Of a stretch of DNA of 64,000 bases, positions 1-9,167 are shown in pieces (the stretch's first letter is position 1; the number at the start of each line of letters is the position of its first letter). Source of the stretch: Aquimarina sp. BL5 (GTDB lineage Bacteria; Bacteroidota; Bacteroidia; Flavobacteriales; Flavobacteriaceae). The stretch is from contig NZ_CP031963.1 in assembly GCF_003443675.1 (NCBI RefSeq), positions 5,673,501-5,737,500 on the forward strand, in the 5' to 3' direction. A model generated the notes under the pieces. That model had not been told where the DNA came from and did not search any database. It saw nothing but the letters and a program-made list of their open reading frames with translations. The position numbers were made by a program, and so were the translations under genes.

Positions 1-463
1 CAAAATTAGGCTCATAAATAATGAACTTATTTTTATCTTTTTCTAATTTACTATAATTCATTATTTGTTTTGTTTCGTTTTGATTCTCTTTAAAAAGCGA
101 GGGGTGTATATCTCCGTATAAAACAACTAATGTTTCTTTATACTTTGTATAACCTTTTACTTTTCTAAAGTAATGTTTAGATTTTTCCACTCTAAAAAGA
201 TCAAAATCAGTCTTAGAGATGCTTATTTTATATTCTGAGGCATTAATTTCATCAACATATAAAACATATAAATTAGCATCATCATCGTATATCTTACTCT
301 TGGTATCAAAATCTTTTATTATATCAATAACTAAATTATTTTCTATAAAATGAGTTGAATCTAAATTTTTAACTTGTTCAATTGTATATACTTTTTTTGA
401 ACAACTCACTAAGGTTAACAATAAAACTAAATAATATTTAGTTCTTTTTCTTAATAGGCACAC
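1..463 (-). CDS. Putative immunity lipoprotein for the RHS/JAB toxin (partial, 3' end outside window)
   Basis: An open frame runs on the minus strand from about 463 to the left edge without a stop (about 154 codons). Read from a GTG at 463 it begins MCLLRKRTKYYLVLLLTLVSC followed by SKKVYTIEQVK, a classical lipoprotein signal with lipobox LVSC. No ATG lies upstream of the hydrophobic segment, so GTG is the best start. It overlaps the 3' end of the RHS toxin gene by 26 nt, indicating translational coupling. The mature part is hydrophilic, rich in Lys, Asp and Tyr, and resembles no family I recognise. Position directly after a polymorphic toxin tip is where cognate immunity genes sit, and lipoprotein immunity proteins are common in Bacteroidota. 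Immunity function is therefore inference from context, not from sequence similarity. The C-terminus is missing. Confidence 0.6.
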   Translation of the reverse strand, partial: MCLLRKRTKYYLVLLLTLVSCSKKVYTIEQVKNLDSTHFIENNLVIDIIKDFDTKSKIYDDDANLYVLYVDEINASEYKISISKTDFDLFRVEKSKHYFRKVKGYTKYKETLVVLYGDIHPSLFKENQNETKQIMNYSKLEKDKNKFIIYEPNF

Positions 464-3400
464 CACGTGTTGTAGGTGTATATCTGATGTAAGATTGATT
501 TTTTGCGTCATAAACTGAAAATTCTATTATAGATTTTGGATACTCTTTTCTAAAATTACGTGCTACTTTTTTATCCCCTTGACCATATTTTTTGTCTTTT
601 TTTATAAACCCTGAAGGACCTGAATAACCTAAGATACCACCCTCTTTTGGATGACTATGTATATGTTCAAAAAATGCATCTGGACTATCTTGAAGTAAAT
701 CCGAAAGTAAATGTGTTCCTCCCCATTCCACTCCAGTATGATGGCTAGTAGTAATCCAACTATGAGTGCGGTCTTCAGTTACCTTACTCCATTCTACATC
801 TGTATTGTCTGCTAAAAATTCAAATAATTTATCCGCTCGATCTCCATCTTTATGATAGAAATAATCATATTTTCTATTTCCTGACTTATCTGATTCAACA
901 TTATTAAGAGTATTCTTATCAACAGCTACAGAATCATCCTCATCCACTTTTTTATCACTATTAGTATCTGTTTTATTTCCTTTTCCATCTACTTTATAAA
1001 GTCTATCTATTTCATTACCGTCATCATCATAATATTTCTTATTATCCAGATGGGTTATATTCCCATTGTCATCTACTCCATAAGTATCTAATAACCCAAG
1101 AGGATCTATTCTTGAAATAGGGTTATTTTGTACAAAATTGTAAGGGTTTAACCAATCTCTTTCTTCTGCTAGTGGATCAATGGAAGTAAACCTTGCAATT
1201 GCAGGATCGTATTGTCTCCAATCCATTTCATAGAGATTTAATCCTAAATCTTCATTAAACTGAACTCCTTGAAACTTATAAGGATGTTCACGTCCTGTGA
1301 TAGTATTATTGTACCCCTTGTGTTGTAGTCCAAAAGGATAATAATTCTTTTCTTCTAGTATTTCGTGAGCATAATCACCATCTCCATCAACATCAATATC
1401 ATTTCTCAGTACATCGATCTTACCATCCTTGTCTTTATCAGAAAAACTAAGACGTATATTGCCTAGATGATCTTTATACTGGTAGATATAATCAAATCCA
1501 CCTGTTCCATTAGGTTCTATATATCCTTCTGGATGGTTCATGAATTTTAATACTTTTTCATCAGAATTATTAGGTCCCGGAGGTAATCCTATGGAATAAT
1601 TACTTTCGTAGATATAATTTCCTGCATATTCGGTAGTATTACTAGAAGGATAATTTGTGACTACTTTTCTCAATTTCACTCCAGTAGCATCATATATATA
1701 ATCGATACGTTTCTGTTGGCTGGGTATGAGAGAAACAAACTCAATCCTTTCTGGTAAGTTTAAGTGATTATACGTTATCGAGCTTATATCTTTATTTTTG
1801 TCAGCAATCATATTTCCATTATCATCATAAAGATAATCATTATCTGTATTATTTCCGTCAATAAAACCTTCGTTTTTATTACCACTATCAGTTACTTTGT
1901 TTAGTTTATTACCATCATCGTATACATAGGTAAGGTTGTCCATCACACCAAAACTATTTGCATTGATATTAGTATGACCGTTTCTAAGTAAGGTTTCTAT
2001 ATTTCCGTTTTTATCATACTCAATACTACTTAAACTGTATCTTTTATCTGTAGTATCGTCCAATCCTGCTGTGATACGATTTAATGCATCATACTGATAT
2101 CCATAAGCACGCTTGATATTGTCATTGGCAGTTTTCCAGATGGTTTCACTAATGTTTCCATTAAATAATGGATCAGCACCTAAGTTTTCGCTAGTGGTAT
2201 TGTAATTAATTGCAAAACCAAATAAATCTCCATTATCGGTAGTACCTTCATTTATTTCTTTTAACCAACCTCTCACATTATAGGTATAATCTACATCTTG
2301 TAATCCACCACCTACTTCTTTAGACTCCAATTGCCCTAATGCATCATAGGTATTGGTTACAATTCGCTCTTCTGCTTGATTGTTGATTGTTTGCTTTTGA
2401 TCTAACAATCTCCCCATATGATCGTAGGTAAAGGTATCAACAGTCGCTATCGCAGCATTACTTCCTTTGGTATGGGTTGTTTTAGTTTCTAATACTTTTC
2501 CTGCAAAATCAAGTTTATTTAAAATCCAATCTTCAGTACCGAGATAATCATTTTTTATATGGGTTTCCCAAGCTCTTCCTTTATTATCGTAATAAGTAGC
2601 TGTTGTAATCCATTGATCAGTTCCTAACACTCTAACTTGGGATACCGTTGGTAAGCCTTTTACTTCAGCGGTTGCTGTCATACCTTCCCAGGTTCCGGAG
2701 CCATTAGCTGGATTAAAAGTTACAAGATTTCCAACTTCATAATCATCATAGTAATTAATGGTTAATATTTCATCAAAGCTATTAGGATAAACACTCCCTT
2801 TATTATAATATATGTTTGTACCAACGTATATATTGGGTACTGTTGTCCTATTCACAAATTGAGAAGTTCTTTCATCAGCTTCTATTTGTATTTGACTTCT
2901 GGTTTTGGTATTATTTCTATCTTTTCCGGTATAAATTACTCTACCAAATGCATCATACGTGGTAAACAACCATTCACTTTTTGTTTTCTGATTTGCATCC
3001 TGAGTCATTATAGGTTGATCCAATTTGTTATATACAATATACTCCCAACCTTTGCCTGGTATTTTCTTTTCTACTAGTCTATTACGATAATCGTAGATGT
3101 ATTGATAACACAGTTCGGCAAGCTCTTCTGTAGATACCCCATCTGTAGCGCTTAATGTTACTTTTGGAGGAATCACATAGGTGAGATTCCCAAAATCATC
3201 GTATACATAAAAGGTATCGTGTACCACAGAGTTTGCTGAGCCTGCCGAAGCATAGGTTCTTTTTAGGATTACTCGTCCTAATTTATCTTTATACTCTCTG
3301 GTAGTATGATCCTCTGGATTTGTCTGACCAGGTTGCCAGTTTTCATCTTTAGTAATGGTTACATAAAGTTCGTTAGGGTTATAATATCCGTCTTTCACCA

Positions 3401-4199
3401 AAATTGGTACTTCGGTATTGTTTTCGTGAAAATTCACTTTAAAATACATTACTTCATCGGCTATATTAGTACCCCAATCGAACTTAATGGTATGATCAGT
3501 ATCTACATCCTTATTTGCTTTCCAATCTTTTCCTGGTGCTCCTTGTTCCAGAACTCGGTTTAGAGGTGAAGCTTCAAAAACACTTTCTGAGTATGCGTTA
3601 ACATCAGTTAATGCCATTCCTGTAAAGTCATCCTCATATTTATTTTTATAATAACTATTAATGTTGTTAGTTATATCTACTGCATTATAACTTCCTAATG
3701 CTCCGGTTTGCCTTTCAAAGGCCAAGTATTGCTTGGCTGATCTTCCTAAAGAATCATACTCGATATGATTAACAATATCTCTTTTATCCGGAGAGGCTTT
3801 AATTCCAATTTGCTGTTTTGCACGACCTAGTCCATCAAAATAGGTAATGCTTTCTATCACATCGCTGTTGTTCTTAATTCCAATAGTAGGATCGTTTAAT
3901 TCAGTTTCGGTAATAGGAGCTTGAAAGGATCTGGTAAACACATAATTTTCATCAGTATTTAACACGAGACTGATATATGGATCTCCAGAAATCGTTGCAG
4001 AAAATACAGTTCCTGGTTGTATCCAGGTAGTTGGTTTAATGATAATTTTTTGACCTGCGCTTACATTAAGTAATGCCGGATCGCTAGATACATTAATGGT
4101 TTCATTTTCTATAATCACTGTATCTGCTATTTGAGCAGTTGCGGTTATGCTTACTAAAACTAGTAAGGCTGTAGTTATTTGTCTTACAATATTTTTCAT
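438..4199 (-). CDS. DUF6443/RHS repeat protein with C-terminal JAB-like toxin domain
   Basis: A 1253-residue secreted RHS protein. Residues 1-22 form a signal peptide (ending ITATAQ). A DUF6443-type N-terminal region (around 85-160, with ITYFDGLGRAKQQ) precedes many YD repeats. The RHS core ends near residue 1033 with ARFTSIDPLAEERDW, NPYNFVQNNP and IDPLG, the junction after which the toxin tip varies. The 220-residue tip carries EHIHSHPKEGG (His1181 and His1183), then SGPSGF and GQGDKK. This matches the JAB-like toxin 1 family, a predicted zinc metallopeptidase of the JAMM type; Asp1209 is the likely third ligand, although the Ser-to-Asp spacing is longer than in classical JAMM. Two EF-hand-like loops (DKDKDGKID near 930, DTNSDKKVDEDD near 1083) flank the core end. 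The gene follows a second RHS gene by 7 nt and is followed by an overlapping lipoprotein. Toxin activity is inferred. Confidence 0.88.
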   Translation of the reverse strand: MKNIVRQITTALLVLVSITATAQIADTVIIENETINVSSDPALLNVSAGQKIIIKPTTWIQPGTVFSATISGDPYISLVLNTDENYVFTRSFQAPITETELNDPTIGIKNNSDVIESITYFDGLGRAKQQIGIKASPDKRDIVNHIEYDSLGRSAKQYLAFERQTGALGSYNAVDITNNINSYYKNKYEDDFTGMALTDVNAYSESVFEASPLNRVLEQGAPGKDWKANKDVDTDHTIKFDWGTNIADEVMYFKVNFHENNTEVPILVKDGYYNPNELYVTITKDENWQPGQTNPEDHTTREYKDKLGRVILKRTYASAGSANSVVHDTFYVYDDFGNLTYVIPPKVTLSATDGVSTEELAELCYQYIYDYRNRLVEKKIPGKGWEYIVYNKLDQPIMTQDANQKTKSEWLFTTYDAFGRVIYTGKDRNNTKTRSQIQIEADERTSQFVNRTTVPNIYVGTNIYYNKGSVYPNSFDEILTINYYDDYEVGNLVTFNPANGSGTWEGMTATAEVKGLPTVSQVRVLGTDQWITTATYYDNKGRAWETHIKNDYLGTEDWILNKLDFAGKVLETKTTHTKGSNAAIATVDTFTYDHMGRLLDQKQTINNQAEERIVTNTYDALGQLESKEVGGGLQDVDYTYNVRGWLKEINEGTTDNGDLFGFAINYNTTSENLGADPLFNGNISETIWKTANDNIKRAYGYQYDALNRITAGLDDTTDKRYSLSSIEYDKNGNIETLLRNGHTNINANSFGVMDNLTYVYDDGNKLNKVTDSGNKNEGFIDGNNTDNDYLYDDNGNMIADKNKDISSITYNHLNLPERIEFVSLIPSQQKRIDYIYDATGVKLRKVVTNYPSSNTTEYAGNYIYESNYSIGLPPGPNNSDEKVLKFMNHPEGYIEPNGTGGFDYIYQYKDHLGNIRLSFSDKDKDGKIDVLRNDIDVDGDGDYAHEILEEKNYYPFGLQHKGYNNTITGREHPYKFQGVQFNEDLGLNLYEMDWRQYDPAIARFTSIDPLAEERDWLNPYNFVQNNPISRIDPLGLLDTYGVDDNGNITHLDNKKYYDDDGNEIDRLYKVDGKGNKTDTNSDKKVDEDDSVAVDKNTLNNVESDKSGNRKYDYFYHKDGDRADKLFEFLADNTDVEWSKVTEDRTHSWITTSHHTGVEWGGTHLLSDLLQDSPDAFFEHIHSHPKEGGILGYSGPSGFIKKDKKYGQGDKKVARNFRKEYPKSIIEFSVYDAKNQSYIRYTPTTRGVPIKKKN

Positions 4200-4206
4200 C
4201 CGTTAC

Positions 4207-7200
4207 TTAGTTTTTATAGTTATACTGATTTTCTGAGATCAAGTTGTCTGCTGCATCTTTTACATACTCGAGACGATTAAAGGCATCATAATGATAGGTC
4301 ATTGTATATCCTCGCGGATCTGTCATTTTTGTAACTCCGATTAAAGGTTTGTATTCGTAAGTGGAAATCATGGTATTGGGTAAGCTAGTTCGCAAGGTGT
4401 TTTCCTGAGTGCTAGATAGTCCTCCTTCTCCAGTGTGGAAATCAGCTCCAAATCCAGATAACGCTTCTATTTGTAGTCTAGTAGCATTTTCTATCTTAGC
4501 AACAGGGTATTGTTTGTCATACCCCCAGATGTAACTAATATGAACTCCATTTGATTTTGAGACTTCTAATGGATTGCCTTTTGAATCGTATTTAAAATAC
4601 TGTAAGCGATCTTCTAATCCATCTTCATTTTTAGAAGATTTTATATATTCTGTACTTATAATATCATTGCTCCAGTTACGATAAGTTGTTTGTTGTTTAG
4701 ATAACTGAAAATCACTTTTAGTAACCGTTATCTCCAATGGTGTAGCCAATCTGTTTTTAATTATCAAATCATTATTTATAGTGCTATTTAATGTATAAGG
4801 ATATTCATAACTAGTTATATAGGATTCATTCCTACTATCGATTACTTCTTTTTCTTTTATATGCCCTTGAGGGTTCATATAGTCATAGTTTTTAATACTG
4901 ATAAGGTTAGAATTGTTTAAAAATTCTGTGTTCTTTTCGGTAGTTAACCATTCACGATCTATATTGTTTCTAAAGACGGTACTGTTACTGGTATATCCAT
5001 TGGGACCAGAAGTATTATTGGCAGCAATAATACCAATACTAAGAGCATAGACACGTTGATTTATTCCAGTAAGAGAGGTTCCATTACCATCAAAGTCATA
5101 GGTGTATTCTTTTGCAGAAATAGGATTTGAAGACGAATTATTATAAACTTCTTCTGTTAATGGTTTTCCATTTTTAAATTCTTTGTTATCTACATCCAAA
5201 AAAGGAAACGTTAAGTTTTGCTCGACAGGACTGCATACGAATGTTTTTTTAGTATATCCTAAATAGTTGTTGCTATTCCCTTTAATTCTTTCAACGACTG
5301 TATCATAAAAAATATGCGAGCCCATAAAATATCCTAGTGGCACATTACTACTGCTAGAATACACATCATAAACAGCACTGCAAATGCCATTTCCTATCGC
5401 ACCATTTACTGAAGACATTCTATATTCCGTAATGTTACGTTTTCTAAACAACTTACCATAACTCTTGCCATTTGTATCTTCATAAATGAATTCCTTTTCT
5501 GTACATTCTGAACTGTTATTATTTGGACAGTTCTTAATTTTAGAAATTCTAATTCCGGCAGTTTCTGTTATTACGGGGGGAGCTACTTCCTTAGACACCG
5601 AAGCAGATGCAATTATAATATCTCCAGTTGTATAGGCAACTCCATAATTTTCTACCTCTACTTTAAGTTCATATGTTCCTGGTCTTAATTTATATCGTCT
5701 GTTTAACGTTTTTTGTCCTGGCGAAAAGTGTGTTGGACTACCAATAGAACGATATAATGTATCGCACCCTCTATCGTCACCAGGCGGACCGCTATAACAT
5801 TCAGTATCAGCACAACCTACATTAGAACCATTAATCTTACTTAACGAAGCCCTTGCTATTCCTGGTATAGAATTTCCCAATATGCCACCATCATCACCAA
5901 TCTTTCTTACATTCAAATTAACTGAAATATGTTGAAGGCCTTCCTCTATGGTAAAAGTCAATTTGTCCGTCTTATAATTGGTGCCTTGATTTTGTTCTTG
6001 CCAATTTAAACTAACATTTCTTGACCCAACAAATTGTAATTCAGCATTTTGACAGGTATACGGAATAGGGTTAGAAATAGCATCTACCGAATTAAGCTGA
6101 TATTCAATTTCTGAAGAGCCTTTTGTAGGGTAGGTGATTTTTTTAAGAGCTCCCATTCTTGTTTTCTCAAAGTCTGGTTTTCTGCCACCAAATACATCAT
6201 AGGTATTATAAGAGTTAATTAAAAAATTATTAGGGTTTGAATTATAATAGCCCCAAAAATCCTGCTCATAAAAAGGTATGACATCTGGAGGAGATGTATA
6301 ATAATCGAAACTGTAAAAATTCTTATTGTCGTTATTAATTCTAACCTCAGTTAAAAGTTTTCTGGTTTTATCAAGGTTATCAAAATATAAATCGTATGTA
6401 TTTATAACTTCGTTGTTTTGGTTAAGAACACGTATTATATCAAGATGTGATAAATACTTATTTTTATTACTATTATTATCTGAAAGGGTTATAATTGTAT
6501 TATCAAATTCTATTTTTCCTTTCGGAAACAGAATGTTCTTTATGATTTTAGAAGTTATTTGATAATTACGTGTTGAAGTTGTTAATGGGCTACTCGAACA
6601 ATTAGTGTCTCCAGAAACCCATTGTCTAAAACTTTGTGATTTTGTGCTTTGATAATGCACGGTAGCATCGTAATTAAATCTTAACTCTTCATTATTAATC
6701 AATATTACTTTGGATAATTTCCAACCAGATGTATAGCCATTATGCATTGAGCCCGCAATTTCATTTAAAGAAATAGGTTGCGTACGTGTGGTGGTTTCTT
6801 TTTCCTGGAAAAAATATTGAATACCATTATCATCTGTAATTTTTATACCTTGATTAAATGAAAAATCATTATTTATAAGTTCAATTTTATATGGTTTATA
6901 GGGCTTTATTACAGGTTTTCTATTTTCATCAAAATAAAAGGTAACACTCATACTTCCAACATTTGCAATAAATTTATCAGGTTGTAAATCAATAAGATTT
7001 TCTGATGCTAGCTGATTAACATCACTTTTTCTTTGCGGAGTTAATTGATTATTAATGTAGGGGATTACTATGTTTTTTCCTGTCATTTGACTCCCTATAT
7101 ATCCAGCAGGATCTTCATCTGGACGTCCTTTCATTTGTCTAGTGATCATTCCTCCAGCATTTAAATTCCATCCCATTCCTAAATGCCCAGGTATTTGATC

Positions 7201-7455
7201 TACAACTAAACCATTATGCTGATAATTTACAGAAACGGGCAGTTGAAAGCCAACTTCTTCAATAGTATATATGGGAACAGAAAAGTTAGCCATTCCTACT
7301 GATAAATTAACTGGTATTTCACCGAATCGGCCTAAATTAGATGCTTCGGGAGAAGCAGGAAAAATTTTGGGAATATCGTTTGGGTCTTGTGAAAATAATA
7401 GACTACTAATTAGTAGTAGTGCTAATGTAATTAATAGGCTAGATGATTTTTTCAT
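4207..7455 (-). CDS. RHS repeat protein without toxin tip
   Basis: A 1082-residue secreted protein with signal peptide MKKSSSLLITLALLLISS and cleavage near LFSQ. The N-terminal region (FGEIPVNLSVGMANFSVPIY, MGWNLNAGGMITRQMKGRPD) is the conserved start of large Bacteroidota RHS/SpvB-like shells. A Cys-rich insertion lies around residues 540-620 (GCADTECYSGPPGDDRGCD). YD-type repeats appear near the C-terminus (YDSKGNPLEVSKSNGVHISY, YHYDAFNRLEYVKDAADN) and the protein then stops at NQYNYKN, with no RHS core terminus and no toxin. The downstream gene supplies DUF6443, core and toxin after a 7-nt gap, so the two probably form one two-part RHS system in a single operon. Family assignment is firm; the partnership is inferred from order and spacing. 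Confidence 0.85.
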   Translation of the reverse strand: MKKSSSLLITLALLLISSLLFSQDPNDIPKIFPASPEASNLGRFGEIPVNLSVGMANFSVPIYTIEEVGFQLPVSVNYQHNGLVVDQIPGHLGMGWNLNAGGMITRQMKGRPDEDPAGYIGSQMTGKNIVIPYINNQLTPQRKSDVNQLASENLIDLQPDKFIANVGSMSVTFYFDENRKPVIKPYKPYKIELINNDFSFNQGIKITDDNGIQYFFQEKETTTRTQPISLNEIAGSMHNGYTSGWKLSKVILINNEELRFNYDATVHYQSTKSQSFRQWVSGDTNCSSSPLTTSTRNYQITSKIIKNILFPKGKIEFDNTIITLSDNNSNKNKYLSHLDIIRVLNQNNEVINTYDLYFDNLDKTRKLLTEVRINNDNKNFYSFDYYTSPPDVIPFYEQDFWGYYNSNPNNFLINSYNTYDVFGGRKPDFEKTRMGALKKITYPTKGSSEIEYQLNSVDAISNPIPYTCQNAELQFVGSRNVSLNWQEQNQGTNYKTDKLTFTIEEGLQHISVNLNVRKIGDDGGILGNSIPGIARASLSKINGSNVGCADTECYSGPPGDDRGCDTLYRSIGSPTHFSPGQKTLNRRYKLRPGTYELKVEVENYGVAYTTGDIIIASASVSKEVAPPVITETAGIRISKIKNCPNNNSSECTEKEFIYEDTNGKSYGKLFRKRNITEYRMSSVNGAIGNGICSAVYDVYSSSSNVPLGYFMGSHIFYDTVVERIKGNSNNYLGYTKKTFVCSPVEQNLTFPFLDVDNKEFKNGKPLTEEVYNNSSSNPISAKEYTYDFDGNGTSLTGINQRVYALSIGIIAANNTSGPNGYTSNSTVFRNNIDREWLTTEKNTEFLNNSNLISIKNYDYMNPQGHIKEKEVIDSRNESYITSYEYPYTLNSTINNDLIIKNRLATPLEITVTKSDFQLSKQQTTYRNWSNDIISTEYIKSSKNEDGLEDRLQYFKYDSKGNPLEVSKSNGVHISYIWGYDKQYPVAKIENATRLQIEALSGFGADFHTGEGGLSSTQENTLRTSLPNTMISTYEYKPLIGVTKMTDPRGYTMTYHYDAFNRLEYVKDAADNLISENQYNYKN

Positions 7456-7528
7456 TGATATAACAGTTTAATTAAGAAATAATATTGAATGGAAATACTT
7501 AGCATTTTTTTAAAAGATAAGAAATAAG

Positions 7529-8737
7529 TTACCTTTCTAAAGTTGTCAACAGAGCTTCTAATTTTGATAGTCTATCTTCTAAATTGATATTTTTTAATTT
7601 TAAGTTTTCAATGACTTCTTTAGACGATTTGGTTTCACTTTTAAAATATTTTAATTGTTTCTCCTGTGAAATTGCGTAAAGCGTCAATTCCTCAATTTTC
7701 TCTAGGAGTTTCGCATTCATCTCACCTAATTGGATACCATTTTCTGCTACTTCTGCCGCCGATGGGATGTTGATAAGATGTCCATTTTGATTGATATGAT
7801 CTTCTACTTGTTGTAGCGTAGGGAGGTTGTAATCTTCTTTAAACACATAATCCGCCCAACCGATTAAGTCTACTTTTACTTCTTTGGTATGGATATTACC
7901 GTTTACGGCTAGTTTGGCATCTGGGTTTGTGGTGCCGATTCCCAGATTACCATCATTTGTCAGACGCATGTATTCAGAAAGTTGATGTTGTGTATCAGAA
8001 TCATAATTGATATGATTTCTATATAGCCATCTGAACCCATAATTAGAACCTTCAAAAACACCTTTAGAAGTATATTTATTAGTTCCTTTATAATAATCTT
8101 TAGGATCTTCATTATTTCTAGACGAATTGAACCCTATATACCCAGCCCATTTATTGGAGCTTCCTCCCCAATTGGTCTCATTGGTCCAGTCTAAAGTTAG
8201 GACACCCCATTTTCCAACTTTGGCTTGTCCTTCTACTTGGAGTTTAGCATCTGGATTTGTTGTTCCAATTCCAACATTGCCACCATTAAAATAAGTATTG
8301 CCATTAGATGCAATCTGAAATTTATTTTCAAATGAAGAATTTCTTCCCGTAATATATCCGTGCTCGTTACCATTTAATGAGATTACATAACTTCCTCCTT
8401 TTTGAACATTTATAAAACTTTGACCCGCTATTGAGCCATTAACATCAAGTTTTTTAGTAGGACTTGTTGTTCCAATACCTACATTACCATTAGATGTTAA
8501 CGTTAAAATATCACTCCAAGAAGTAGAGTTATGTCTACCTTGAAAGTTTAATAAAGTTTGCCCTCCAGGATCTGAATTTATTATTCTATGGCCAAATCCT
8601 GAACCGTAATTAGATGATGTCCAAGAAATGGATTTTCCCGTAAATGGATTGGCGTTAAGGTTGTCAAAAGTTGTTGTTTGACCAAAAACACTAAAACCAG
8701 ACACTAAAACACATAGAAATAACAATACTTTTCTCAT
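7529..8737 (-). CDS. Fibre-like secreted protein with GIGTT repeats and coiled-coil C-terminus
   Basis: About 402 residues. I choose the ATG at 8737 rather than 8752 because MRKVLLFLCVLVSGFSVFG is then an uninterrupted signal peptide. Three repeats of the type NVGIGTTSPTKKLDVNGSI, NVGIGTTNPDAKLQVEGQA and NLGIGTTNPDAKLAVNGNI are typical of phage-tail-fibre or adhesin shafts in this phylum. After them comes the module WADYVFKEDYNLPTLQQVED, HINQNGHLINIPSAAEV and GEMNAKLLEKIEELTLYAI, which recurs in flavobacterial fibre proteins next to RHS genes, and then a coiled coil to the end. No catalytic residues of a self-cleaving S74 chaperone are recognisable, so I call it fibre-like only. It lies about 70 nt upstream of the RHS pair on the same strand, suggesting co-expression at the cell surface. 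Confidence 0.75.
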   Translation of the reverse strand: MRKVLLFLCVLVSGFSVFGQTTTFDNLNANPFTGKSISWTSSNYGSGFGHRIINSDPGGQTLLNFQGRHNSTSWSDILTLTSNGNVGIGTTSPTKKLDVNGSIAGQSFINVQKGGSYVISLNGNEHGYITGRNSSFENKFQIASNGNTYFNGGNVGIGTTNPDAKLQVEGQAKVGKWGVLTLDWTNETNWGGSSNKWAGYIGFNSSRNNEDPKDYYKGTNKYTSKGVFEGSNYGFRWLYRNHINYDSDTQHQLSEYMRLTNDGNLGIGTTNPDAKLAVNGNIHTKEVKVDLIGWADYVFKEDYNLPTLQQVEDHINQNGHLINIPSAAEVAENGIQLGEMNAKLLEKIEELTLYAISQEKQLKYFKSETKSSKEVIENLKLKNINLEDRLSKLEALLTTLER

Positions 8738-8940
8738 AATTGTAAAATTCATATAATTAAAAGTTGTAATAAAACGCTTCTAATATTTCTATTACGTTCT
8801 ATTTTATACTAGATAGTGTCATAAGATCTACTTATGTTACTATCAAAAATCAATTTTTTTAAAATAATTTGAGAATTCACCCTTTGACTGCATTCAGGAG
8901 TTGAAACATGAAGAGGGTTGGGCGTAAGCGAAACACCGTA

Positions 8941-9058
8941 AACTCTAGGTTCGAGAGCCTCACCTTTCGGAAACATATAATAGCTATACCGTAATACCAA
9001 GCGAGGGCTGAGGTTCTCGAAGTCCGATAAACTCAGAGTTCGAGAGCCTCACCCTTCG
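8941..9058. repeat. Fold-back intergenic repeat cluster
   Basis: Two 29-nt copies (8941-8969 and 9030-9058) match at 25 positions and share GTTCGAGAGCCTCACC. Between them, 9010-9021 (GAGGTTCTCGAA) is the inverted partner of 9039-9050 (TTCGAGAGCCTC), giving a 12-bp stem with one G-T wobble and a 17-nt loop; weaker pairing extends outward. Short minus-strand frames crossing this stretch have no coding character. The surrounding 8753-9099 contains nothing else I can identify. This looks like a dispersed non-coding repeat or decayed element at the border between the RHS region and the leucine operon. Confidence 0.6.
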
Positions 9059-9099
9059 TAGATTTACTAAGTTGAAATAACCTAAAACAACTGACAACA

Positions 9100-9135
9100 A
9101 AAAAGCAACCAGATTATAAAACCTGATTGCTTTTT
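9100..9135 (-). terminator. Terminator of the leu operon
   Basis: AAAAAGCAACCAG (9100-9112) pairs with CTGATTGCTTTTT (9123-9135) with a single C-A mismatch. Read on the minus strand the stem ends in a T run, about 30 nt after the leuB stop codon. Confidence 0.75.
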
Positions 9136-9167
9136 GATAAAAAATATATAACTAATACTTTGTAATA

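Noticed and set aside
8809..9000. 63-codon minus-strand open frame between the fibre gene and the leu operon
   Set aside because: It runs through the fold-back repeats, has no family resemblance or plausible start context, and its composition looks non-coding.
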